A DNA stretch of 5,123 nucleotides from contig JAQVWB010000149.1 in NCBI GenBank assembly GCA_028698695.1, positions 1-5,123 of the forward strand, written 5' to 3'. The notes under the pieces were generated by a model. That model was not told the DNA's origin. It did not search any database and worked only from the letters and a program-made list of their open reading frames with translations. A program made the translations under genes and the position numbers. This document shows, piece by piece, positions 1-5,092 of the stretch; position 1 is the stretch's first letter; every line of letters begins with the position of its first letter. The DNA is from Syntrophomonadaceae bacterium (lineage in GTDB: Bacteria > Bacillota > Syntrophomonadia > Syntrophomonadales > Syntrophomonadaceae).

Positions 1-271
1 TTTGCAGCAAATCGATACCAGTAACCCTTTCCTTTACTGGGTTATGCAGCTTCCTGGCCGCCCAGACAATTCCTATGCCATCAGGAGTAACCAGATCAGC
101 CATGTTGATAAGTTCCCGCAGTTCTTCATCATATTGAGCCTGATATAATATTTCTGCATTTAAGGTGATAATCTGGGAGGCGGTATGACTATTTATGAGG
201 CTTTCTATCTTATCAACCGTTTGTTGCATGCTCAAATTATCAATCCTGCATCCCAAAATCCGGGTCTCCAT
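1..271 (-). CDS. tagA: WecG/TagA/CpsF family glycosyltransferase, N-terminal 90 residues (cut by window edge)
   Basis: This ORF starts with ATG at 271 and runs off the left edge without a stop, so only the first 90 residues are visible. The start is supported by an AAGGGGG ribosome binding site at 279-285, 7 nt upstream. The N-terminus has the typical layout of the GT26 (WecG/TagA/CpsF) family: ILGCRIDNLSMQQTVDKI, then IITLNAEIL (Thr36), then ADLVTPDGIGIVWAARKL (Asp64) and ERVTGIDLL. Thr36 and Asp64 match the Thr and Asp reported as important for catalysis in TagA. Family members transfer N-acetylmannosamine (or a related sugar) to lipid-linked GlcNAc at the inner membrane face, in Firmicutes usually to build the teichoic-acid linkage unit. 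The substrate here is inferred. The gene follows a strong terminator, so it probably has its own promoter in 272-369. I found no convincing -35/-10 pair there. Confidence 0.9.
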   Translation of the reverse strand, partial: METRILGCRIDNLSMQQTVDKIESLINSHTASQIITLNAEILYQAQYDEELRELINMADLVTPDGIGIVWAARKLHNPVKERVTGIDLLQ

Positions 272-369
272 TAATTATCCCCCTTAACTTGTAGAGCATC
301 GTTTAAATCATTATTAGATTATTGCCTGCTGTTTTCCTGCTTCTTTCATTTTCCTGATATAAACTGCGT

Positions 370-398
370 AAAAAAAATCCTGCCAAATGGCAGGATTT
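370..398 (-). terminator. Intrinsic terminator after flhO
   Basis: On the minus strand a perfect 10-bp stem (AAATCCTGCC / GGCAGGATTT, at 389-398 and 375-384) with a 4-nt loop runs straight into a tract of eight T (370-377, sharing the last three bases of the stem). It lies about 20 bp after the flhO stop codon. It should end any transcript reading through spoIID, spoIIID, mbl and flhO, and it separates them from the TagA-like gene. Confidence 0.93.
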
Positions 399-417
399 AA
401 AAGCCTTATAATTCTAT

Positions 418-1194
418 TTATACTCTTCCAACTTCATCAATGGCTACCTGGTTTAATTCATCTTCGGCCTGAACAACTTTCTGTAAAGCTTCATAGGCCC
501 GTACTACACTAATCAACGTAACCATTTCCTCTACTGCATTAGCATTGGACTCCTCCAGAAATCCCTGCTTGATTCCCGCATTATCCACCGGTTCAGGATT
601 CTCCGCATTAAATAGATTGTCGCCCAGTTTTTCCCACGCCTGTGGGTCTTCAAGACGATATACTCCCAGTTGGGCGTATTCTTCGTTTTCATAAGTAATT
701 ATTCCCCGTGAGTCAACGCTAAATTCACCTTCTATAAAAATGCGTTCACCATTAGTATCCAGTACGGGAAAACCATGACTGGTAGTGAGCATTCCGCCAT
801 CTTCGGTAACAGATATTTTAAATTCTCCGCTGCGGGTATAACGAATACCCTCAGGTGTTTCTACTACAAAGTATCCATCACTGCCCAGTGCCAGGTCAGT
901 ATAGTTGGAAGTTCCTTTTAAATGACCCATGCTGTAATCGGTATGAATAGTGCTGACGGCAGCTCCTGTACCAAGCGTTCCTATGACAACCGGTGTTTGC
1001 GCCATTCGCCTGCCGCTGGAATCAGTTTTTACTTCTCCCAGGCGGCTCATTAGCATTTCCGGAAAGGCACCGGTAACAGCAGTAGATTTTTTAAAACCAG
1101 CTGTTGACACATTAGCCAGATTATTGGCCACTACATCCTGTCTGGCCATTTGATTCATCATCCCTGCAGCAGCGGTATATAATCCTTTAATCAA
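418..1194 (-). CDS. flhO: Flagellar rod protein, FlgF/FlgG (FlhO) family
   Basis: This 258-residue protein belongs to the flagellar axial rod/hook family. Residues 4-34 form the rod N-terminal signature (GLYTAAAGM, then ANNLANVSTAGFK). Residues 99-145 hold the central FlgF/FlgG block (TDLALGSDGYFVV, RYTRSGEF, GFPVLD). Residues 211-258 form the conserved C-terminal helix (GFLEESNANAVEEM, VRAYEALQK, VGRV). The protein has no Sec signal, as expected for export by the flagellar type III apparatus, and its length is close to B. subtilis FlhO (about 270). Position after mbl matches flhO, a distal-rod subunit in B. subtilis, so I use that name rather than flgG. The start is TTG at 1194, fixed by the ribosome binding site and by the family N-terminus. 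The gene lies 61 bp after mbl, follows a sigma-D-like promoter, and ends before a strong terminator. The usual partner flhP is absent here. Confidence 0.93.
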   Translation of the reverse strand: MIKGLYTAAAGMMNQMARQDVVANNLANVSTAGFKKSTAVTGAFPEMLMSRLGEVKTDSSGRRMAQTPVVIGTLGTGAAVSTIHTDYSMGHLKGTSNYTDLALGSDGYFVVETPEGIRYTRSGEFKISVTEDGGMLTTSHGFPVLDTNGERIFIEGEFSVDSRGIITYENEEYAQLGVYRLEDPQAWEKLGDNLFNAENPEPVDNAGIKQGFLEESNANAVEEMVTLISVVRAYEALQKVVQAEDELNQVAIDEVGRV

Positions 1195-1202
1195 TGGGTT
1201 TG

Positions 1203-1207
1203 CCTCC
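1203..1207 (-). promoter_or_regulatory. Ribosome binding site fixing the TTG start of flhO
   Basis: GGAGG (minus strand) stands 8 nt before the TTG at 1194-1192. No ATG lies in frame at a suitable distance. The residues after this TTG (IKGLYTAAAGM) match the start of rod proteins, so TTG is the real start codon. Confidence 0.85.
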
Positions 1208-1227
1208 AGAATTATTACTTTATATGT

Positions 1228-1255
1228 ATATCGAAAAAATGATTAAATACCTTTA
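1228..1255 (-). promoter_or_regulatory. Probable sigma-D (motility) promoter for flhO
   Basis: On the minus strand TAAA (1255-1252) is followed by 16 nt and TTCGATAT (1235-1228). The sigma-D/sigma-28 consensus of Firmicutes is TAAA, about 15 nt, GCCGATAT, so the -35 core is perfect and the -10 matches 6 of 8. The TAAA begins at the base after the mbl stop codon. Transcription would start near 1221, giving a leader of roughly 27 nt that contains the GGAGG site. B. subtilis flhO is, to my knowledge, also under sigma-D. This is a motif match without experimental support. Confidence 0.6.
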
Positions 1256-2284
1256 CTACAAGATACGTCTACTTATTTTACTGCCCGTCCTCGACAACAG
1301 ATTCATTTCAACCAATGCTTTACCGGTGCCTTTTGCTACACAACAAATTGGATCATCGGCAATATGAACCGGCAGGTTAGTCTCTTTGGATAACAAAATA
1401 TCCAATCCATCCAGCAGGGCTCCTCCCCCGGTCATTACTATTCCATTATTCACTATATCTGCAGCCAGTTCCGGAGGGGTTATTTCCAAAACTTTTTTTA
1501 CTCCTTCAATAACTGCAGTTATTGGTTCCTGCATGGCTGCCCAACTTTCCTCGGCGGTAATATTGATAGTCTTGGGCAGACCAGTCAATAAATCTCTGCC
1601 TCTTACTTCCATGGCATTGGCTTTATTTATCTTTGTAACATATGCAGTTCCTACTCTCATCTTAAATTCTTCCGCAGTTCGTTCTCCAATCATGAGGTTA
1701 TATTCTCTTCTAATATAACGAACAATAGCTTCATCAAATTTGTCGCCACCTACACGCAAAGATGTATTGCAAACTATGCCTCCTAATGAAAGTACTGCAA
1801 TATCAGAAGTACCACCACCAATATCCACGACCATATTACCAGTAGCTTCGGAAATATTTATTCCTGCTCCCAGGGCTGCTGCCAGAGGTTCCTCAATTAT
1901 AAAAGCCTGTCTGGCTCCGGAAGCTAATGTAGCCTGGCGCACAGCCCGTTCCTCTACGTCAGTAGCACCAGTTGGTATACAGACAATTACGCGTGGTTTA
2001 AAAAACATACGACTGCCAATAACTTTACGCACAAAATAGGTTAACATTTTCTCAGTAGTATCATAGTCGGCAATAACACCCTCTTTCAGGGGGCGTATTG
2101 CTACAATATGACCTGGCGTTCTGCCCAGCATTTGCCGGGCCTCTTCACCAACCGCAATTACTTTATCAGTATTACGATCTATAGCTACTACAGAGGGTTC
2201 ATGAAGAACAATATCTTCACCTTTTTTAAATACCAGAACGCTGGCCGTTCCCAAATCAATGCCGATGTCCTCTTCAAAGCACAT
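1256..2284 (-). CDS. mbl: Rod-shape determining protein, MreB/Mbl actin homologue
   Basis: This 342-residue protein is a full-length bacterial actin; B. subtilis Mbl is about 333. The nucleotide-binding parts are all visible: phosphate-1 loop DIGIDLGTAS (6-15), Glu131-Glu132 in the EEPLAAALGAG segment, phosphate-2 loop DIGGGTSDIA (154-163) and adenosine motif TGGGALL (285-291). SRMFFKPR at 91-98 corresponds to the hydrophobic loop with which MreB proteins touch the membrane. It should polymerise with ATP under the cytoplasmic membrane and guide the elongation machinery. The ATG at 2284 has a GGGAGG site at 2296-2301, 11 nt upstream. The family name mbl rests on position after spoIIID; sequence alone would also allow mreB. 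It lies 85 bp after spoIIID with no terminator between, so read-through is likely in addition to any promoter of its own. Confidence 0.96.
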   Translation of the reverse strand: MCFEEDIGIDLGTASVLVFKKGEDIVLHEPSVVAIDRNTDKVIAVGEEARQMLGRTPGHIVAIRPLKEGVIADYDTTEKMLTYFVRKVIGSRMFFKPRVIVCIPTGATDVEERAVRQATLASGARQAFIIEEPLAAALGAGINISEATGNMVVDIGGGTSDIAVLSLGGIVCNTSLRVGGDKFDEAIVRYIRREYNLMIGERTAEEFKMRVGTAYVTKINKANAMEVRGRDLLTGLPKTINITAEESWAAMQEPITAVIEGVKKVLEITPPELAADIVNNGIVMTGGGALLDGLDILLSKETNLPVHIADDPICCVAKGTGKALVEMNLLSRTGSKISRRIL

Positions 2285-2308
2285 ATTTATCGGTGCCTCC
2301 CTGTAAAT

Positions 2309-2361
2309 ACTTCATAGTCTAGCATTATTTTACCTTATTCGCGTTTTTCTTGCTATGAAGT
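2309..2361. repeat. Inverted repeat in the spoIIID-mbl gap
   Basis: Perfect 9-bp arms ACTTCATAG (2309-2317) and CTATGAAGT (2353-2361) are separated by 35 bp. A T-run (2361-2367) follows the second arm on the plus strand, but the loop is long for an intrinsic terminator and there is no plus-strand gene to end. The spacing could suit a protein-binding operator or an mRNA leader stem for mbl. Function unknown. Confidence 0.45.
2327..2355 (-). promoter_or_regulatory. Weak candidate sigma-A-type promoter for mbl
   Basis: TAAAAT (2332-2327, 5 of 6 to the -10 consensus) lies 17 nt after TAGCAA (2355-2350, only 3 of 6 to the -35). It lies between the arms of the inverted repeat and would give an mbl leader of about 35-40 nt. 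The -35 is poor, so this is a suggestion only. A vegetative promoter is expected because mbl should not depend on sporulation. Confidence 0.22.
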
Positions 2362-2370
2362 TTTTTTACA

Positions 2371-2625
2371 TCAGCTATGTTGTCCGGCATATTTTTGCCG
2401 GGTAGCCTCTCCTCCCCGTATATGGCGTTCAGCTTTATTCTGCTCTAAAATATGTTTTACTTCTCCCGCTAAAAGACGATCAATTCTGGGTAGTCTTTCG
2501 GCCACGTCCTTGTGCACAGTGCTTTTACTAATCCCAAACACTTCCGCAGTTTGTCGAACCGTGTCTGAGGTTTGAATAATATGATGGGCAATTTTTACCG
2601 CCCGTTTTCTAATATAGTTTTGCAT
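2371..2625 (-). CDS. spoIIID: Sporulation transcription factor SpoIIID
   Basis: This small 84-residue basic protein is recognisable as SpoIIID, the mother-cell DNA-binding regulator that activates and represses parts of the sigma-E regulon and promotes the switch to sigma-K. A helix-turn-helix covers about residues 22-42 (TVRQTAEVFGISKSTVHKDV), followed by AERLPRID and the conserved C-terminal stretch HIRGGEATRQKY (68-79), which forms the second, basic DNA-contacting part in this family. The C-terminus is about nine residues shorter than in B. subtilis (93 residues). The ATG at 2625 has a strong GGAGG site at 2632-2636, 6 nt away. It lies 60 bp after spoIID with no terminator facing it, so co-transcription with spoIID by sigma-E RNA polymerase is likely. 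I saw no separate sigma-E promoter in the gap. Confidence 0.95.
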   Translation of the reverse strand: MQNYIRKRAVKIAHHIIQTSDTVRQTAEVFGISKSTVHKDVAERLPRIDRLLAGEVKHILEQNKAERHIRGGEATRQKYAGQHS

Positions 2626-2632
2626 AACTTGC

Positions 2633-2673
2633 CTCCCCCGGTTTAATTAATTAAATATATTCAACCGGAGGGG
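2633..2673 (-). promoter_or_regulatory. Stem-loop overlapping the spoIIID ribosome binding site
   Basis: In the minus-strand transcript, bases 2663-2671 can pair with 2635-2643: six pairs of CCGGTT with AACCGG, one G-U pair and two further G-C pairs, then a mismatch and one more pair. The loop is 19 nt and includes a 14-bp AT palindrome (2642-2655, partly in the stem). The 3' arm takes in part of the GGAGG site of spoIIID. No T-run follows on the minus strand, so it is not a terminator for spoIID. On the plus strand five T follow (2674-2678), so a weak terminator against antisense transcription is an alternative. Confidence 0.4.
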
Positions 2674-2685
2674 TTTTTAAGAACA

Positions 2686-3603
2686 TTAGAGTCTTATTTT
2701 CTCCAAACTAACCCCTGTATAATATTTTCGCAGGATTTGTTCATAGGATTTATTGGAGATGGCTAATCCATTAGCTCCATATTGGCACATGCCAACCCCG
2801 TGACCGTAACCACGACTATTAATAATAATTCCGTTGGAATTGGTTTTGAATTGCCACCAGGTTGAGGGTAAATCCAGATCATGACGGACGCTGGATGCAC
2901 TAAAATGCCGACCGTTAATTATTACTTCCCGGGCGCGTCCTGCTGGTCGATAAGGTATGATTTTGATTTCATAAATTCTTTCTTTCAGGTTCAATTGTTT
3001 TCGTAAATCATTCCAGGAAATATTTTGTTTACTGTTATAAAAACGGGATTGCATACAATATTGACATTTAACTGCCTTTAGATAAGGTACTGAATTTCCC
3101 CAAACCTCTTCAGCATCTGCAGTACAACCTCCACAGGTGGAATGATATAAAGCATCTATAAGTTTACCGTCATATAGCATTACTTCTCCACGGGTTGCAT
3201 TTACAGCCAATGCTACTTTATTCCATAGTTTATCCTGTTTATCTCCATGTCGCCGCTTGAATTCTTCGTAAGGACAATACGCCTGACAGGAATAAATATC
3301 ATCTGATAAATCTGCATTAAGAGGATAACTATGGTTTTCAATAATTTTGCGTAACGCATAAGTTCTCGCGCACACCGCCTGAGCTTTAAGGGCTTCCAGT
3401 TCGAAATTGGCCGGCATTTCAGCCGCAACTGTTCCAATTATGTACTCCTCCAGTGGTAATTCAATGACCTGATGTTGCTCACTCAGATATAATTTTATAT
3501 ATAAGTCTTCGCTTTTATCAGGTTGTTTACATTTGATTATTATTGCCGTAATTATAGTCAAACTTATAAGGAATATTAGAATTAACTTTCTATTCTTATC
3601 CAT
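2686..3603 (-). CDS. spoIID: Stage II sporulation protein D, engulfment peptidoglycan lytic transglycosylase
   Basis: SpoIID cuts glycan strands during engulfment of the forespore, working with SpoIIP and SpoIIM at the mother-cell membrane. The 305-residue protein has one N-terminal membrane anchor (about residues 6-24) with the rest outside. The core reads LEEYIIGTVAAEMPANFELEALKAQAVCARTYAL (51-84, written in pieces: EEYIIGTVA, AEMPANFE, EALKAQAVCARTYAL); Glu62 in AEMPA fits the catalytic glutamate. HSTCGGCTADAEEVWG (154-169) and SRGYGHGVGMCQYGANGLA (263-281) are the other family signatures. It is somewhat shorter than B. subtilis SpoIID (about 343). Three cysteine pairs (106/110, 157/160, 180/183) are unusual compared with Bacillus and suggest metal binding or disulfides, as for zinc in clostridial SpoIID. 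The ATG at 3603 has no Shine-Dalgarno sequence, yet it places the membrane anchor correctly. Transcription is probably from a sigma-E promoter immediately upstream. Confidence 0.96.
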   Translation of the reverse strand: MDKNRKLILIFLISLTIITAIIIKCKQPDKSEDLYIKLYLSEQHQVIELPLEEYIIGTVAAEMPANFELEALKAQAVCARTYALRKIIENHSYPLNADLSDDIYSCQAYCPYEEFKRRHGDKQDKLWNKVALAVNATRGEVMLYDGKLIDALYHSTCGGCTADAEEVWGNSVPYLKAVKCQYCMQSRFYNSKQNISWNDLRKQLNLKERIYEIKIIPYRPAGRAREVIINGRHFSASSVRHDLDLPSTWWQFKTNSNGIIINSRGYGHGVGMCQYGANGLAISNKSYEQILRKYYTGVSLEKIRL

Positions 3604-3608
3604 AAAAA

Positions 3609-3637
3609 TAGGTATGAAAAAGGCATGGTATTAATGC
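3609..3637 (-). promoter_or_regulatory. Candidate sigma-E (mother-cell) promoter for spoIID
   Basis: On the minus strand GCATTAA (3637-3631) is followed by 14 nt and CATACCTA (3616-3609). The sigma-E consensus in B. subtilis is roughly GCATATT, 14-15 nt, CATACANT, so the -35 begins GCAT and the -10 begins CATAC with correct spacing. Only five T separate the -10 from the spoIID ATG, so transcription would start at or within a few bases of the start codon. The -35 lies in the loop and stem of the murA terminator. Motif match only. Confidence 0.5.
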
Positions 3638-3648
3638 TAATACCATGC
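3617..3648 (-). terminator. Intrinsic terminator of murA
   Basis: A perfect 11-bp stem (GCATGGTATTA, 3648-3638, with its complement at 3633-3623) and 4-nt loop is followed on the minus strand by C and five T (3622-3617). The stem starts one base after the murA stop codon. It should keep vegetative murA transcription out of spoIID, leaving only 13 bp between the T-run and the spoIID start. Confidence 0.88.
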
Positions 3649-4890
3649 TTATATTCTGCTAATTTTAGCTCCCAGGTTATTAACTCTTTCCACAATGCCC
3701 TCATAACCACGGTCAATGTGTTCACTGTTCATTATGGTTGTTGACCCCCGGGCAGTTAAACCGGTAATTAATAATGCCGCTCCGGCCCTTAAATCAGTAG
3801 CTTTTACGCGGGCGCCCGTAAGGCTTTTTTTGCCTCTTATAATAGCGGTCCGACCTTCAATTTTTATTTTGGCACCCATTCGCAACAACTCAGCTACATG
3901 CATAAATCGATTTTCAAATACTGATTCGGTCACTATACTGCTACCATTAGCCCTGGTAAGATAGGCCATAAATTGCGCTTGCATATCAGTTGGGAAACCA
4001 GGATAAGGTAAAGTTTTTATATATACCGGTTTAATTTCCCGTTCACGATTTACTGTTATTTGATTGTCGGCTTCGATTACTTCAGCGCCAGTTTCAATTA
4101 ATTTTGCAGTAATAGCTTTTAAATGCTCGGGAATTATATTCTTTATGATTACTTCCCCTCCGGCTGCAGCAGCAGCCAACATATAAGTTCCGGCTTCAAT
4201 GCGATCAGGAATAGGTGTATATTCAGTAGCGGTTAATTTTGTTACTCCTTCAATTTTTATAACATTACAGCCGGCCCCCGTGATTTTTCCTCCCATACTG
4301 TTGATATAATTGGCTAAATCCACAATTTCCGGTTCCAGTGCTGCATTTTCTATATAAGTGACTCCTTCAGCCAGAGCTGCAGCCATCATAATATTTTCGG
4401 TAGCTCCTACACTGGGGAAATCAAGGTATATATGGTTACCTCGTAACGAATTGGCTTTAGCAATTACATCTCCGCCACTCATACTAATTTTGGCACCTAA
4501 TGCTTCAAAGCCTTTTAAGTGTAAATCAATTGGTCGGGTACCAATTGCGCATCCTCCTGGCAAAGCAACTCTAACCATTCCTCTTCTGGCCAGTAATGGT
4601 CCCATTACCAAAAATGAAGCTCTTATTTGTCTGACCAATTCGTAAGGCGGATGATTACTCTCTATTCCTCCGATAAACTGCAGACTTCTACTGTATTGGT
4701 CAATCGATACCCCTAAACTTGATAAAACCTTAGTTATTACCTCGACATCCTTTATATTTGGTATACGATTGATTTTACGAGGCTCATCCGTTAATAACGA
4801 AGCTGCCAGGATTGGTAATATAGCATTTTTCGATGAACCAACTTCAACTTCTCCGTATAATGGTGTCTGTCCTATTACTTGTATCTCCAC
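3649..4890 (-). CDS. murA: UDP-N-acetylglucosamine 1-carboxyvinyltransferase MurA
   Basis: MurA transfers enolpyruvate from phosphoenolpyruvate to UDP-GlcNAc, the first committed step of peptidoglycan synthesis, in the cytoplasm. The 413-residue protein is full length (family about 415-435). Key residues are present: Lys21-Asn22 in GSSKNAILP, Cys114 in PGGCAIGTRP (the PEP-reactive cysteine, target of fosfomycin), Asp302 in FPTDMQAQ, Arg368 in DLRAGAALL, and the C-terminal HIDRGYEGI. Cysteine rather than aspartate at 114 predicts fosfomycin sensitivity at the enzyme level. The first motif reads GSSKNA where many homologues have GAKNA. Position next to spoIID matches murAA of B. subtilis, where Firmicutes often carry a second copy elsewhere. 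The start is GTG at 4890, placing the family N-terminus (VIGQTPLYGEV) correctly. A terminator follows at once. Confidence 0.97.
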   Translation of the reverse strand: MEIQVIGQTPLYGEVEVGSSKNAILPILAASLLTDEPRKINRIPNIKDVEVITKVLSSLGVSIDQYSRSLQFIGGIESNHPPYELVRQIRASFLVMGPLLARRGMVRVALPGGCAIGTRPIDLHLKGFEALGAKISMSGGDVIAKANSLRGNHIYLDFPSVGATENIMMAAALAEGVTYIENAALEPEIVDLANYINSMGGKITGAGCNVIKIEGVTKLTATEYTPIPDRIEAGTYMLAAAAAGGEVIIKNIIPEHLKAITAKLIETGAEVIEADNQITVNREREIKPVYIKTLPYPGFPTDMQAQFMAYLTRANGSSIVTESVFENRFMHVAELLRMGAKIKIEGRTAIIRGKKSLTGARVKATDLRAGAALLITGLTARGSTTIMNSEHIDRGYEGIVERVNNLGAKISRI

Positions 4891-4911
4891 CTCCTAATTA
4901 CCACCCCCTTT
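4888..4911 (-). promoter_or_regulatory. Double Shine-Dalgarno arrangement at the murA start
   Basis: AAAGGGGGTGG (4911-4901) closely resembles the anti-16S-complementary sequence and stands 10 nt before the GTG start at 4890-4888, which supports that start. A second, even better core, AGGAGGTG (4895-4888), runs into the start codon itself and is too close to serve it. The only in-frame codon at a usable distance from the second core is an AUA at 4884, a very rare start. I therefore keep GTG. Confidence 0.6.
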
Positions 4912-4970
4912 ATTAAACTTCAACTGCCCTATATTAACAGACTTCTCCACATTGCTTTTTTACTGCTACT

Positions 4971-5092
4971 TACTCCTCACTCCTCGCGCCTCGTTTCTGT
5001 ACTCCTTATCCAACTCCAAACCTGACTTCAAACCCTTTACTCCAACTACTCACTTTAACCCCTCACTCCTCACCACTCGCTCCTTACTCCCA
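4971..5092. repeat. Degenerate purine-rich GAGT repeats upstream of murA
   Basis: The 233 bp right of murA contain no credible gene on either strand. Most of it is nearly free of pyrimidine runs on the minus strand and carries about nine GAGT units in variants such as GGAGTGAGG, GGAGTAAAGG and GGAGTTGG. The 11-mer GAGGAGTGAGG occurs twice exactly (plus-strand positions 4975-4985 and 5061-5071). The units are not evenly spaced, so this is a decayed low-complexity tract rather than a clean tandem array. The murA promoter must lie here or beyond; a possible extended -10 (TGTTAATAT, 4939-4931) has no good -35. Confidence 0.55.

Noticed and set aside
290..350. Eleven-residue minus-strand mini-ORF (MKEAGKQQAII) in the tagA leader, considered as a leader peptide
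   Set aside because: Its ribosome binding site is weak, it has no run of regulatory codons, and no alternative terminator hairpin follows it.
1386..1718. Plus-strand open frame of 110 codons opposite mbl
   Set aside because: It is antisense to a clearly conserved MreB/Mbl coding region, has no recognisable product and no ribosome binding site that I can see. The same applies to the plus-strand frames at 950-1153, 1740-2039, 2108-2317, 3716-3964 and 4358-4645.
2384..2401. Six-bp hairpin (CCGGCA/TGCCGG, 6-nt loop) near the end of spoIIID, considered as a terminator
   Set aside because: It lies inside the coding sequence and on the minus strand is followed by A-rich rather than T-rich sequence, so it cannot be an intrinsic terminator for spoIIID.
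3213..3437. Minus-strand 74-codon frame inside spoIID
   Set aside because: It overlaps the conserved SpoIID core in another frame and resembles no known protein.
3526..3603. Lipoprotein signal for SpoIID (Cys25 after the membrane segment)
   Set aside because: The residue before the cysteine is lysine (IIKC), which does not fit a lipobox. An uncleaved membrane anchor fits better.
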